Shown here: one piece after another, positions 36,272 through 46,443 of the stretch
Numbering within the stretch: the stretch's first letter is position 1
Layout of the letters: the number at the start of each line of letters is the position of its first letter
Assembly: GCF_024169315.1 (NCBI RefSeq)
Contig: NZ_JALJWR010000001.1
Location: 4,328,501 to 4,392,500, forward strand
Origin: Pseudomonas migulae
GTDB lineage: Bacteria > Pseudomonadota > Gammaproteobacteria > Pseudomonadales > Pseudomonadaceae
Direction: 5' to 3'
Length of the DNA stretch: 64,000 nucleotides
Program-made: the position numbers and the translations under genes
Notes under the pieces: model-generated
Seen by the model: only the letters and a program-made list of their open reading frames with translations
Told to the model about the DNA's origin: nothing
Databases searched by the model: none

Positions 36272-36284
36272 AGGGACTGGGCGG

Positions 36285-39200
36285 TTAGTCGAGCTTGGCG
36301 GCCGGCGGCTCTTGCAGCGGTTTGCCATCGGCCAGCGGCACGATGGTTTTGTTTTCCGGTTCGATCGGCACCATTTTGTATTCCTGGCCGTGAAGGTTCT
36401 TCAGGTAAACCTCCATCTGCCGGAACGAGATGTTGATGTGCTGCTTCTTGAACTCGCGGTTGATGAAGCGGTTGACCTCATCGAGCACCGGGTTACGGTC
36501 GCCGAGGTCGCGCACATGCATGCGTAGCTCGTGGTCGAGAGTACTTTCGCCGAAGTTCAGGAAGTACACGTGGGGTTCAGGGTCTTTCAGGACGCGCGGA
36601 TTGTCCCGGGCAGCCTTCAACAGCAGTTCTTTCACCAGGTCCAGGTCCGAGCCGTAATCGACGCCGAGCTTCAGGGTCACCCGGGTGATGGTGTCGGTCA
36701 GGGACCAGTTGATCAGTTGCCCGGTGATGAACGTCTTGTTCGGGACAATGATGTCCTTGCGGTCGAAGTCGGTGATGGTCGTGGCGCGGATGCGAATCTT
36801 GCTGACCGTGCCCGACAGGTTGCCGATGGTGATGGTGTCGCCGATCCGCACCGGGCGTTCGAACAGGATCATGATGCCGGAGATGAAGTTCGCGAAGATC
36901 TCCTGCATCCCGAAACCGAGACCCACCGAGAGCGCCGCCACCAGCCATTGCAACTTGTCCCAGCTCACGCCGAGCGTCGACAGGGTCGAGACGAAACCGA
37001 TGCCGGCGATCACGTAGGACAGCAACGTCGTGGTGGCATAGGCACTGCCCTGGGCCAGGTTCAGCTTCGACAACACCAGGACTTCCAGCAACCCCGGCAA
37101 GTTGCGCGCGAGGGCGAAGGTGATGCCGATAATGATCAGCGCGCCGAGCATGTCGCCGATGCTGATCGGCACCATGCTCATGTTGGCGCCGGTGCCGCTG
37201 GTGTATTCGTAGAGGGTGATGTTGTCCAGGTACGAGAACACCGAGATCAGGTCCGACCAGACCCAGTACAACGCCGCCATGAACCCGCCCAGCAGCGCCA
37301 GCCGAATCAGGCGCAGGGACTGTTCGTTGACCTTTTCGATGTCCAGCGTCGGTTCTTCGATCACGGCTTCGCCGTCGCCGGCCTCTTTGGCCGCCTGACG
37401 CTTGGCCAGCGCTCGCTGATAGGCCAGACGCCGCGCGGCGACACTGAGGCCTCGGACGAAGGTAGCTTCGATCACCAGCCAGAACATCAGCAGGTAAAGG
37501 GTGTTGATCAAGCGGTCGCTGAGTTTCAGCGCGGTGTAGTAATAGCCAAAGCACACGGCGACGAACAACGCGATCGGCAACGCGGTGAACATGATGCCCA
37601 CCGCCTTGCGGAACAGTGAGGCATTCTGGTGCGTCGGGCTGCTGATCAGCAGGCGGCTGAGCAACCAGGCCATCAGCGCGTAGCAGGTCAGTACCACTGG
37701 CATGCCGAGCACATCATCGGCCAGGGCCGCCGGTTGCAGCTCGGCAACCGCCACCACGGCGACCAGCGCCATCACTACCAGACCCAATCGACGGACCCAG
37801 CCCTGGAGGAATTCGACCTGGGGTTTTTCCCAGCGGAAATGCAGTTCGGCCACGCCGCCCGGCGCGAGGATCCGGTAAGCGGTGTAGAACACCAGCCAGG
37901 CCTGAGCCATTTGCAACAGGGCCGAGCCCATGTTGGCGTTCTGTCCGCGAGCGTCGATCTGCAAGGCCAGGCCGCACAGGGCCAGGCCCAGCGCAACCGG
38001 CATGGCCAACAGAATATTGATCAGAATCGCCTGCGGTGTGTGCAACTGGCTGTCACGCTTGAAGTGGCCGATGTCCTGGTGAACCTTGTTCAGTCGGGCA
38101 TACAGGCTTTTGCGGCGCCACAGCAGGGCGCCGATTAGCAGCACCAACGGTAGAAACAGCAGCGGCCGTTGAGTCAGGCCGTCAATCAATTCGCTCACGC
38201 TCGACGCCAGCGGCAGGGTCGCCACCTGGCGTTGCAGACGCTCCGGCACGCCGCGCATCCATTCCAGATCGAGGGGCTTGTTGCTCGGAATCCAGAACAT
38301 CTGCTCGTCGAGGGTCGCCCGCAGGCTTTGCGCGGTGCTGAGCAGCTGTTTCTGATTGAGTTGCAGCGTGATCGATTCGTTAAGCACCGCGCTGAGTTCG
38401 CGGTTCAGTCGCTCCAGCAGGTCGGCGCGGGTCGTGGCCAGCTCCAGCAGGCTTTTGCGCAATTGCGGGGTGACTTGCTCGGGAGGCTGGGTCGAGAGCA
38501 GGTTGTCGACGTAGGCCGCCGGGTTGCTGAGCAATTCCCGCTGCTGGCTGACTTCGAATTGATAGAGGCGGATGTCGGCGATCTGGTCGGCCAGGTCACG
38601 GTCAAGCTTGAGGCGCGGCAGGCCCTGTTTCTGTTTGTAGAGAATCTTCGACAGTAGCAGGCTGCCCTTGAGCACGTTGATTTGCTCGTCCAGGGCCGAA
38701 TCGCTCTGGGTCACGTTGTCCAGCTGCTGTTTGGTTTGCAGGTTCTGCTGGGTGACGACATTCAAGCGGTCAGTGCTTTTGAGCAGGTAGTCGGACAGCT
38801 TCAGGTTGGCCGCGCTTTCGGTGGCGAGCAGGGCGCTGCTGCCGGACTTCTGCGCTTCGATGGACTGCTGTGTCACGGTTTCCTGAGATTGGGCCAGGCG
38901 CTTCTGGTTGATCAGGGTTTGCAGCTCCTGGATTTCCCGGTCCAGGCGATCGGTTTTTTCCGTCAGCAAGTCATGCTGGCTGTTGCCCAGGTCCTGCAAC
39001 TGGCTGTTGCCGGCCAGTTCCTGGCGGCGCAGCGGGATCAGTGCGTTCAGGGCTGCCAGCTCGGCATTGAGCAGGTCACGCTGTTCGCCGCTCAGGGTCT
39101 TGCCGTTGTCCTTGCCGGCCTTGAGGATGTTGTTGATCTGCTGGATGCGCGTCTGGCTGGTGGAGATTTCTGCCTGGGCGCGCTCGGGCCGGGTCTGGGC

Positions 39201-39635
39201 GGTAATGACCAGGCTGTTCGCTTCGGCGAGGGCTTTTTGCATGTCGCTTTGCTGGGTCGAACGCTCGGTGAGCATCTGTTCCAGCTGCTGAATGGACTCT
39301 TTGCTATAGCGTTGCGCCACCGGTGTCACGTTGGTGGCCTTGAGGCGAGTCAGCTCGCGCTGGTTCTCGATGTTCTGCTTCGGCGCGGTGGCGAGTTGCT
39401 GCTTGAGACTGGTCAGTTTCTGTTCGTAGTCACGCTTATTGTCGAGCTGGGTCAGCGTGTTCTGCAGGAGGGTCTGCAGGGCCTTTTGATCGGCTTCCGG
39501 CAGTTTGCGCTCGGCGATCTTGTCCAGGTTGGCCTGCACGGCTTCGCTGGACGGCGGTTCGGCCGCTTGCAACGTACCGACAGAAAGACTCAAGCCCAGC
39601 AGGGCCATGATGAAAAAGGTGCGCAGGGTTGACAT
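36285..39635 (-). CDS. mscK: Large mechanosensitive channel MscK/KefA
   Basis: Inner-membrane mechanosensitive channel of 1116 residues (E. coli MscK is about 1120). It has a signal peptide ending TLQAA, a long periplasmic coiled-coil region rich in Gln/Leu (to about residue 480), several membrane helices, and a C-terminal MscS domain with pore helix and GFGMQEIFANFISG. It opens on osmotic downshock; MscK gating depends on external K+. It follows the K+/H+ antiporter gene by 34 bp, which fits joint control of K+ and turgor. Confidence 0.92.
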   Translation of the reverse strand: MSTLRTFFIMALLGLSLSVGTLQAAEPPSSEAVQANLDKIAERKLPEADQKALQTLLQNTLTQLDNKRDYEQKLTSLKQQLATAPKQNIENQRELTRLKATNVTPVAQRYSKESIQQLEQMLTERSTQQSDMQKALAEANSLVITAQTRPERAQAEISTSQTRIQQINNILKAGKDNGKTLSGEQRDLLNAELAALNALIPLRRQELAGNSQLQDLGNSQHDLLTEKTDRLDREIQELQTLINQKRLAQSQETVTQQSIEAQKSGSSALLATESAANLKLSDYLLKSTDRLNVVTQQNLQTKQQLDNVTQSDSALDEQINVLKGSLLLSKILYKQKQGLPRLKLDRDLADQIADIRLYQFEVSQQRELLSNPAAYVDNLLSTQPPEQVTPQLRKSLLELATTRADLLERLNRELSAVLNESITLQLNQKQLLSTAQSLRATLDEQMFWIPSNKPLDLEWMRGVPERLQRQVATLPLASSVSELIDGLTQRPLLFLPLVLLIGALLWRRKSLYARLNKVHQDIGHFKRDSQLHTPQAILINILLAMPVALGLALCGLALQIDARGQNANMGSALLQMAQAWLVFYTAYRILAPGGVAELHFRWEKPQVEFLQGWVRRLGLVVMALVAVVAVAELQPAALADDVLGMPVVLTCYALMAWLLSRLLISSPTHQNASLFRKAVGIMFTALPIALFVAVCFGYYYTALKLSDRLINTLYLLMFWLVIEATFVRGLSVAARRLAYQRALAKRQAAKEAGDGEAVIEEPTLDIEKVNEQSLRLIRLALLGGFMAALYWVWSDLISVFSYLDNITLYEYTSGTGANMSMVPISIGDMLGALIIIGITFALARNLPGLLEVLVLSKLNLAQGSAYATTTLLSYVIAGIGFVSTLSTLGVSWDKLQWLVAALSVGLGFGMQEIFANFISGIMILFERPVRIGDTITIGNLSGTVSKIRIRATTITDFDRKDIIVPNKTFITGQLINWSLTDTITRVTLKLGVDYGSDLDLVKELLLKAARDNPRVLKDPEPHVYFLNFGESTLDHELRMHVRDLGDRNPVLDEVNRFINREFKKQHINISFRQMEVYLKNLHGQEYKMVPIEPENKTIVPLADGKPLQEPPAAKLD

Positions 39636-39669
39636 AGAGACCGATCGAAAACGAGACGAAGTGTGGAGT

Positions 39670-41412
39670 TTAGAGGAAGAGTCCCGGACCCGGGCGACTT
39701 CCTTCGGGGAATCTGACGCCCACTTTGCCGATCTTGTTCCCTTCCATGACCGCAACGGTCCAGATCGTGTTGTTCCATTCCACCTGGTCACCCACGACCG
39801 GTGCACCGCCCACTTTGTGGGCAATGAAGCGGGCCAGGGTCATGTCCGGATCGATGCCTTCGACTTTCAACCCGTACAGGGCAGCAACCGCAGCCAGCTG
39901 GGCATCTCCTTCGAGTACGAAGTCGCCGAAGAAGCGCAAATCCAGACCCCGTTGCGGTGCCTGGCTGAACAGTTTTCCGAGGGCCGGCAGGTTGTGTTCA
40001 TGGCCGATAACACACAGCAAATCATCGACTTCGAGTACCGTACTACCCGACGGATGGAGCAGTTGCTGGCCCCGAAACAGTGCCGCGATGCGCGTGCCTT
40101 CGGGCATTTTCAGTTCGCGCAGGGGCGAACCGATGCACCATTTTTCAGCGCCGAGGCGATAAACGAACAGCTCCCACTCGCTGGTGACATGCACTTCCAG
40201 CGCGGCGCGGGAGATCGGTGCTGGCTCCGGCGGAACGGTCACCTTCAACAGCTTCGCCACCCACGGCAGGCTTGTGCCCTGCACCAGCAGCGAGACCAGC
40301 ACGATAAAGAACGCGAGATTGAAATACAGCTGGGCGTTGGGCAGCCCCGCCATCAGCGGGAACACCGCCAGAATGATCGGGACCGCGCCGCGCAGGCCAA
40401 CCCAGGAAATAAAGGCTTTTTCGCGGCCATGGAAAGCCTTGAACGGCAGCAGGCCAACCATCACCGACAGCGGCCGCGCAAACAGAATCATCCACAACGC
40501 CAGGCCCAGCGCGGGCAGGGCGATCGGCAGCAAGTCGTGTGGCGTCACCAGCAGGCCCAGCACCAGGAACATGCCGATCTGCGCCAGCCAGGCCATGCCG
40601 TCGAGCATGTGCAGGATGCCGTGGCGGCTGCGCACCGGACGGTTGCCGATCACCAGGCCGCACAGGTAAACCGCAAGGAAGCCACTGCCGTGCAGGGCGT
40701 TGGTCAGGGCGAACACCACCAGACCGCCGGCAATCACCAGGATCGGATAGAGGCCGGTGGCCAGGTTGATGCGATTGACCAGTTGCAGCATCAGCCAGCC
40801 GCCACCCAGGCCGATCACGCCGCCGATGCCGAACTCGCGCACCAGATGCCCCAGCAGGTTCCAGTGCAGACCGGTCTCGCCGCTGGCGAGCATGTCGATC
40901 AGGGTGACGGTGAGGAACACCGCCATCGGGTCGTTGCTGCCGGATTCGATCTCGAGGCTGGCGGTGACCCGTTCGTTCAGGCCCTTGCCGCCGAGCAGCG
41001 AGAACACCGCCGCGGCATCCGTGGAACCGACGATGGCGCCGATCAGCAAGCCCTGGATCAGGTTCAAATTGAACAGCCATGCCGCGGCCATGCCGGTCAG
41101 TCCGGTGGTGATCAGCACCCCGACCGTGGCCAGCGACAACGCCGGCCATAACGCCACGCGGAAACTCGACACCCGGGTTCGCAAACCACCGTCGAGCAGG
41201 ATCACCGCCAACGCGAGGTTGCCGACCAGATAGGCCGTTGGGTAGTTATCGAAAATAATGCCGCCGCCATCGACGCCGGCCGCCATGCCCACGGCCAGGA
41301 TAATCACCAGAATCGGGATGCCGAGGCGGGACGAAAGTGAGCTCACCAGAATGCTCGCACCTACCAGCAACGCGCCGATCAAGAACAGGCTGTTGATGGT
41401 CGTCGCATTCAA
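39670..41412 (-). CDS. cvrA: Potassium/proton antiporter CvrA (NhaP2)
   Basis: CPA1-family antiporter of 580 residues that exchanges cytoplasmic K+ for protons and controls cell volume. About 12-13 helices (start [21 protein letters not shown]; ion site region GSTDAAAVF and [11 protein letters not shown]) are followed by an RCK_C-like domain ([13 protein letters not shown]...VIGHEHN) and a C-terminal CorC_HlyC-type domain. The likely start is TTG at 41412, matching the usual N-terminus of the family and with GGAG upstream; there is no suitable ATG. Confidence 0.9.
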   Translation of the reverse strand: MNATTINSLFLIGALLVGASILVSSLSSRLGIPILVIILAVGMAAGVDGGGIIFDNYPTAYLVGNLALAVILLDGGLRTRVSSFRVALWPALSLATVGVLITTGLTGMAAAWLFNLNLIQGLLIGAIVGSTDAAAVFSLLGGKGLNERVTASLEIESGSNDPMAVFLTVTLIDMLASGETGLHWNLLGHLVREFGIGGVIGLGGGWLMLQLVNRINLATGLYPILVIAGGLVVFALTNALHGSGFLAVYLCGLVIGNRPVRSRHGILHMLDGMAWLAQIGMFLVLGLLVTPHDLLPIALPALGLALWMILFARPLSVMVGLLPFKAFHGREKAFISWVGLRGAVPIILAVFPLMAGLPNAQLYFNLAFFIVLVSLLVQGTSLPWVAKLLKVTVPPEPAPISRAALEVHVTSEWELFVYRLGAEKWCIGSPLRELKMPEGTRIAALFRGQQLLHPSGSTVLEVDDLLCVIGHEHNLPALGKLFSQAPQRGLDLRFFGDFVLEGDAQLAAVAALYGLKVEGIDPDMTLARFIAHKVGGAPVVGDQVEWNNTIWTVAVMEGNKIGKVGVRFPEGSRPGPGLFL

Positions 41413-41551
41413 AGGCAGTACTCCAGAAAGCTGAAAGGCGGGCACAAACTGACCATGCAGTCTGCGTGCCAGCGATTCTAACCTGTTGAAATGTGATGCT
41501 GTCAAAAAGGTTTTGCAGCAACGACAACGTCGCCGGGTTGAGCTCGATCAT

Positions 41552-41684
41552 TGTGGCGAGGGGATTTATCCCCGTTGGGTAGCGAAGCTACCCCCAAACC
41601 CTCAGACGAGTTTGATCAGGTGTACCGGGAACAATGGGTTTACGGCGGCTGCGCCGCCGAACGGGGATAAATCCCCTCGCCACA
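41552..41684. repeat. 133-bp intergenic inverted-repeat element
   Basis: The ends are a perfect 25-bp inverted repeat (TGTGGCGAGGGGATTTATCC onward at left; its complement at right). Two further small palindromes lie inside (GGTAGCGAAGCTACC and GGCGGCTGCGCCGCC). It is a different family from the REPINs and has no open frame of note. It fills most of the gap between the MCP stop and the cvrA start. Confidence 0.85.
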
Positions 41685-41700
41685 GAGTTCGCGGTGCTCT

Positions 41701-43326
41701 TTAGAGGCTGAACCGCCCAACCATGTTGTTCAGGTCCAGCGCCAACCGCGACAACTCATTGCTCGCCGCGCTCGTCTGATTGGCCCCGGTCGCCGATTGC
41801 ACCGACAAATCACGAATGTTAACCAGGTTGCGATCCACTTCCCGCGCCACTTGCGCCTGCTCTTCGGCAGCGCTGGCGATGACCAGGTTGCGTTCGTTGA
41901 TTTCGACGATGGCGCTGTTGATGGTGTCCAGCGACATCCCCGCACCGCGAGCGATGTTCAGCGTCGACTCGGCACGCTCGGTGCTGTTGCGCATCGAATC
42001 CACGGCGTGTTCGGTGCCGCTCTGAATGCTGCCGATCATGCGTTCGATTTCACTGGTCGATTGCTGGGTGCGATGCGCCAGGGCGCGAACCTCATCCGCC
42101 ACCACCGCAAAACCACGCCCGGCTTCACCCGCACGAGCGGCTTCGATCGCTGCGTTCAACGCCAACAGGTTGGTCTGGTCTGCCAGGCCACGGATCACAT
42201 CCAGCACCTTGCCGATATCTCGGGATTCATTCGCCAGATCGCCAATCAACGTGGCAGTGCTCTGCACATCGGCGCTCATGCGTTCGATGGCGCTGACGGT
42301 TTCCTGAACCAGATCACGGCCATCGCCCGCAGATGTGGTGGCGTTTTTCGACGCTTCGGACGTGCTCACCGCGTTGCGCGCTACTTCTTCCACGGCGCTG
42401 GTCATTTCGTTGACGGCGGTGGCGGCCTGCTCGATTTCGTTGTTCTGTTGGGTCAGGCCACGGGCGCTTTCGTCGGTGACACTGTTGAGCTCTTCGGCGG
42501 CGGAGGCCAGTTGCGTGGCCGAGCCGGAAATCCGCTGCAGGGTGTCACGCAGCTTGTCCTGCATCTTCGACATGGCCAGCAGCAAGCGACCGGCTTCGTC
42601 TTCGCCATCAACGGTGATCGGGCGGGTCAGGTTGCCTTCAGCGATTTCCTCGGCGGCGCTCAAGGCGTTAGCGATCGGCCTGGTGATGCTGTTGGTCAGC
42701 AACCAGGCAAACAGCACGGTCAGGCCGGTGGCGATGACCAGCAGGGTGATCACCAGGTTGAAGGCCGAGGAATATTGATCGGCGGCGCGCTGATTGGTGT
42801 CGAGGGTCTGCTGGGTGTTGATCTCCAGCAAGCGATTGAGCACCGCGTTGACCGCTTCGGAGTTGGTCAGCAGATCGGTGTTGAGCAAGGTGCGCAGTTC
42901 ATCGACCTGGTTATTGCGCGACAGGGTCTTCATCCGGTCTTCGATCTGGCGGTACTGCCCCAGCAACTGCACGTATTGATCGTAGGCTGCTCGTTCCTGC
43001 GGGCTGGCGATCAGCTTTTCGTAGGTCGCCTGAGCCGTGCGAATCTGTTGATTGCGCGTGTCCAGCAGGTCAACGGTTTTCTGCTGAACGTCGGGTTCGC
43101 GGTTCACCAGCAAACGGTAAGACAAAACCCGCAGGCGCAAGGTGAGTTGAGTGAACTCGTCGAGGCTTTTGATACTCGGCACGCTGCTCAAGGTGATCTC
43201 CTCGGCGGCACCGCGAATCTTGCTCATCTGGTTCAAGGCAAATACCCCCAGAACCAGCATCAAACCGCCAATCAGAGCGAAGCCGAGGAACGCCCGCGGC
43301 GCGATATTCATATTACGAAGGGACAT
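41701..43326 (-). CDS. Methyl-accepting chemotaxis protein, 4HB type
   Basis: Transmembrane chemoreceptor of 541 residues. Helix 1 (about 12-32) and helix 2 (about 190-212) flank a ~160-residue four-helix-bundle ligand domain (4HB_MCP). Then come HAMP ([23 protein letters not shown]) and the signalling hairpin tip [32 protein letters not shown]. No NWETF-type CheR/CheB tether ends the protein. ATG at 43326 was chosen as it puts helix 1 near the N-terminus. Confidence 0.92.
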   Translation of the reverse strand: MSLRNMNIAPRAFLGFALIGGLMLVLGVFALNQMSKIRGAAEEITLSSVPSIKSLDEFTQLTLRLRVLSYRLLVNREPDVQQKTVDLLDTRNQQIRTAQATYEKLIASPQERAAYDQYVQLLGQYRQIEDRMKTLSRNNQVDELRTLLNTDLLTNSEAVNAVLNRLLEINTQQTLDTNQRAADQYSSAFNLVITLLVIATGLTVLFAWLLTNSITRPIANALSAAEEIAEGNLTRPITVDGEDEAGRLLLAMSKMQDKLRDTLQRISGSATQLASAAEELNSVTDESARGLTQQNNEIEQAATAVNEMTSAVEEVARNAVSTSEASKNATTSAGDGRDLVQETVSAIERMSADVQSTATLIGDLANESRDIGKVLDVIRGLADQTNLLALNAAIEAARAGEAGRGFAVVADEVRALAHRTQQSTSEIERMIGSIQSGTEHAVDSMRNSTERAESTLNIARGAGMSLDTINSAIVEINERNLVIASAAEEQAQVAREVDRNLVNIRDLSVQSATGANQTSAASNELSRLALDLNNMVGRFSL

Positions 43327-43444
43327 GGTGTTTACCAAAAAGAGCGCAGCCGTGCGGCGCTGGGACTGACGTATGAGTGACTTATCGGTCATACGACTAA
43401 AGTCTTGAGTGCCTGTGCGTATTTGTCGCATGCAGACCTCTATC

Positions 43445-43546
43445 TGTAGGAGCGAAGCTTGCTCGCGAAGGACGTCCAGGCACCGGGTTCATTCAGACAG
43501 AACGCGTTATCGTTAACGTCCTTCGCGAGCAAGCTTCGCTCCTACA
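43445..43546. repeat. REPIN, near-perfect palindromic pair
   Basis: Arms starting TGTAGGAGCGAAGCTTGCTC and ending GAGCAAGCTTCGCTCCTACA match perfectly over 31 bp. The 408-bp gap 43327-43734 otherwise holds the upstream region of the MCP gene and of the zapB-like gene; nothing else is clear. Confidence 0.88.
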
Positions 43547-43734
43547 GGGGGAGGCACGCTGGTTTTGACCTATGGCGACGAAGTGCAGGAACCAGATCCG
43601 CCAATCACAGTCTTTAAAGTTCGCGAGGAAGGTCACCCGCCAGGAAAATCAAGGCCTTGCGCCCCCATAACCCTGGCATCCGTGGTGACTTTTCTTTATC
43701 GTACGCGCCCTTTGAAAATGCCTGGAAAATCAAA

Positions 43735-43965
43735 ATGTTGGAAGCATCCCTAAGCCAATTGGAACAGCTGGTCAGCGACCTCGTTCAACAGAACCAGAAC
43801 CTGCTCGGCACCAACCAGACCCTGAGCGCCGAACTGGCCCAGGCCAAGGATGAAAACGAAAGCCTGCAACTGAGCCTGATGGAACAGGAAGAAAAACAAG
43901 GCGCCACCGCCGCTCGCATCCAGGCCCTGGTTGAACGCGTCAGCGCCGGCCCGGTCAGCGCATGA
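43735..43965 (+). CDS. Small coiled-coil protein, ZapB-like (TIGR02449 type)
   Basis: A 76-residue protein that is almost one continuous coiled coil (MLEASLSQLEQLVSDLVQQN then Gln/Glu/Leu heptads). It matches the short ZapB-like proteins encoded directly before zapA in pseudomonads. Its stop overlaps the next gene (ATGA), so the two are co-translated and likely act together at the division septum. Confidence 0.7.
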   Translation: MLEASLSQLEQLVSDLVQQNQNLLGTNQTLSAELAQAKDENESLQLSLMEQEEKQGATAARIQALVERVSAGPVSA

Positions 43966-44264
43966 GTTACGGCGCCGCAGGGGTAAAAGTCGTCTCGATC
44001 CTGGGGGAGGACTATTCGATCAAGGCGCCGGCCGGGGAAGAGCAAACCCTGCTGGACGCCGCAATGATGTTGAAAGCCGCTTTGGCCGACACCAAAAGAA
44101 AGTACCCGACGCTGATCGGTGACCGCCTGCTGGTGCTGGCAGCCATGAATCTGTGCTCGCAGCAGATCGAAATGCAAAAGCAGCACAAGCTCGAACTCGA
44201 CCGTTACCAAGAGCAAGTCAGCGCCACGGTTGAAGTGATCTCCAAGACGATCAATCAGGCCTGA
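43962..44264 (+). CDS. zapA: Cell division protein ZapA-like
   Basis: A 100-residue ZapA-family protein that would bind and bundle FtsZ. The N-terminal domain has [25 protein letters not shown], then [21 protein letters not shown] and a C-terminal coiled coil. As I remember the usual Pseudomonas ZapA, it carries GADRVAVMAALNITH at this place and is followed by the 6S RNA gene and ygfA; this one differs and is followed 101 bp later by a chemoreceptor, so it may be a paralogue. Confidence 0.78.
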   Translation: MSYGAAGVKVVSILGEDYSIKAPAGEEQTLLDAAMMLKAALADTKRKYPTLIGDRLLVLAAMNLCSQQIEMQKQHKLELDRYQEQVSATVEVISKTINQA

Positions 44265-44280
44265 TCGGCTTTGCGCACAA

Positions 44281-44355
44281 CCAAAGAATAAATTGTCGTT
44301 TGCGTTGTATACAATCGGCACGGCTGTTGCAGTGTTTCAGCCTCTTATTCTTTGG
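44281..44355 (+). promoter_or_regulatory. Dyad-rich upstream region of MCP gene
   Basis: An 11-bp perfect inverted repeat CCAAAGAATAA (44281-44291) and TTATTCTTTGG (44345-44355) flanks the palindrome TTGTATACAA (44305-44314). The latter looks like a GntR- or similar dimer operator. The second arm ends 9 bp before the MCP ATG and overlaps the ribosome-binding area. Confidence 0.5.
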
Positions 44356-44364
44356 GGGTGCTCC

Positions 44365-46302
44365 ATGCAGTTCTGGCGTCGCAGTATTCAATGGCAGTTG
44401 ATCCTCAGTATGGGCACCGCCCTGCTGGTCAGTATTCTGATCGTGGTTGGCATTTATACCCTCGTGGTCAACCGCCTCGCCCAGCGCTATCTGGTGGAAC
44501 AAGCACTGCCGTCGAGCATCGAAGCGATGCGCAACGACATCGAGCGCATCCTCGTTCAACCCCTCACCGCCGCCAAGGACATCGCCAGCAACAGCATGGT
44601 GCGTGACTGGCTGGCAGACGGCGAAAACCCTGCCCGGACCGCCGCGTTCGTCGAGTATCTGGAAGGCATCCGCGCCGAACACAAAGCCTTTACCGCGCTG
44701 ATCGTCGGCACCGCTTCAAATCACTATTTCACTGAAAAAGGCCTGGACCGGACCCTCAGCCGTTCCAACCCCAAAGACGCCTGGTTCTACTCGTTCCTCG
44801 ACAGCAACCAGCCGCGCACCCTCAATATCGACAATGACACCGCGACCGGAGAATTGGCGCTGTTCATCGACCTCAAGGTCGAACAGGCCGGCAAAGTCGT
44901 GGGCGTTGCCGGGCTGGGCCTGAGCATGAAAGAGCTGTCGGAGCTGATCCACAATTTCAACTTCGGTGAGCGCGGCAAGGTCTATCTCGTGCGTTCCGAC
45001 GGTTTGATCCAGGTTCACCCCGACGCGCAATTCAGCGGCAAGCGCACCTTGGCCGAGCAGATCGGTGCTCCGGCAGCGCAAGCAGTGATGGGTCAAAAAG
45101 TCGCCACCAACAGCAGCTTTGTACGCGATGGCGAAGATTATCTGGCGTTGAGCCTGCCGCTGCGGGATCTGGGCTGGACCCTGGTGGCCGAAGTGCCACA
45201 GTCGCAGATCTACGCCGAGGCCCGCCGGGCCATGTGGATGAGCAGTGGAATTGGCTTGGCGGTAGCGCTGGTGTGCCTGCTGCTGGTGGTATTGCTGGCC
45301 CGTGGCCTGGTGCGTCCGATTCGTCAGGTAACAGCGGCGCTGGTAGCCATCGGTAGCGGTGGTGGAGATTTGACCCACAGGTTAGATTCCAGCCGCGCCG
45401 ATGAGCTGGGAGATTTGGCGCGCGGCTTCAATCGATTCCTCGACAGTCAGCGCGAGATGATCGGCGAAGTGCTGACCACCAGCGAGCGCTTGCGTACGGC
45501 CGTCGGCCAAGTGGCGCGGGTGGTGGACAACACCGCCGAGCGCTCCGGCCGTCAGCAGGAAATGACCGACATGGTCGCCACCGCCGTCCACGAAATGGGC
45601 CTGACCGTACAGGAAATTGCGCAGAATGCCGGCAACGCGGCGGTCGCTTCGCAGAATGCTCGCGATGAAGCGATGCAGGCGCGGGAGGTGGTCGGTGGTT
45701 CGATCCGGCATATCGAAAGCATGTCCGAAGAGATCGGCCTCGCGGCGGGTGCCGTTGGCGAGCTGGCCAATCAGGTGGCATCCATCGATCAGGTGTTGGC
45801 GGTGATTCGCGGGATATCCGAGCAGACCAACTTGCTGGCGCTTAACGCGGCTATCGAAGCGGCGCGGGCCGGGGACATGGGCCGTGGATTTGCGGTGGTG
45901 GCCGATGAAGTCCGGACCTTGGCTCGACGCACACAGTCATCCACCGATGAGATTCAGCAGATGATCGGCAGCCTCAAGCAGGGCGCGGAGAATGCGGTGT
46001 CGTCGATGCACACGGGGCAGGCAGCGACTGGCACCGGGGTTGAGTCAAGCCAGCGGACGGGGGCGTCGTTGACGGCGATCACGGGGCAGGTCGAGCGTAT
46101 CAGCGACATGAACCACCAGGTGGCGACGGCGACCGAAGAGCAGTCGGCGGTGACCGAGGAGATCAATCGAAACGTGCAGGGGATTTCCGATCTGGCCCGG
46201 GCGACAGCGGGTGAGGTCAGGGCTTGTCGTGAGGATTGTCAGACGTTGCAGCGGTTGGCGGATGATCTGGCGCGGCAGATGGGTAGTTTCAAGCTGAAGT
46301 GA
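44365..46302 (+). CDS. Methyl-accepting chemotaxis protein, dCache type
   Basis: Chemoreceptor of 645 residues. Helix 1 (about 10-32), a ~250-residue periplasmic domain that looks like double Cache ([58 protein letters not shown]), helix 2 (about 290-312), HAMP, then the signalling tip [35 protein letters not shown] at 44365 fits a short cytoplasmic start ([12 protein letters not shown]). Ligand unknown. Confidence 0.92.
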   Translation: MQFWRRSIQWQLILSMGTALLVSILIVVGIYTLVVNRLAQRYLVEQALPSSIEAMRNDIERILVQPLTAAKDIASNSMVRDWLADGENPARTAAFVEYLEGIRAEHKAFTALIVGTASNHYFTEKGLDRTLSRSNPKDAWFYSFLDSNQPRTLNIDNDTATGELALFIDLKVEQAGKVVGVAGLGLSMKELSELIHNFNFGERGKVYLVRSDGLIQVHPDAQFSGKRTLAEQIGAPAAQAVMGQKVATNSSFVRDGEDYLALSLPLRDLGWTLVAEVPQSQIYAEARRAMWMSSGIGLAVALVCLLLVVLLARGLVRPIRQVTAALVAIGSGGGDLTHRLDSSRADELGDLARGFNRFLDSQREMIGEVLTTSERLRTAVGQVARVVDNTAERSGRQQEMTDMVATAVHEMGLTVQEIAQNAGNAAVASQNARDEAMQAREVVGGSIRHIESMSEEIGLAAGAVGELANQVASIDQVLAVIRGISEQTNLLALNAAIEAARAGDMGRGFAVVADEVRTLARRTQSSTDEIQQMIGSLKQGAENAVSSMHTGQAATGTGVESSQRTGASLTAITGQVERISDMNHQVATATEEQSAVTEEINRNVQGISDLARATAGEVRACREDCQTLQRLADDLARQMGSFKLK

Positions 46303-46323
46303 TGTGTTGGTTGTGCTGACGCC

Positions 46324-46415
46324 ATCGCGGGCAAGCCCGCTCCCACAGGATTTGGGTGGGATCACATTATCTGTGACCGACAGAGATCCCTGTGGGAGCG
46401 GGCTTGCCCGCGATT
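46324..46415. repeat. REPIN, inverse arrangement
   Basis: ATCGCGGGCAAGCCCGCTCC and GGAGCGGGCTTGCCCGCGAT form a perfect pair between the convergent MCP and acyl-CoA dehydrogenase genes. Confidence 0.9.
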
Positions 46416-46443
46416 GGATTTCAGCAGCAAAACAAGGCTTTAA

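Noticed and set aside
44265..44364. 6S RNA gene after zapA
   Set aside because: Only 101 bp are available before the next gene and the sequence does not form the long open-bubble hairpin of 6S RNA.
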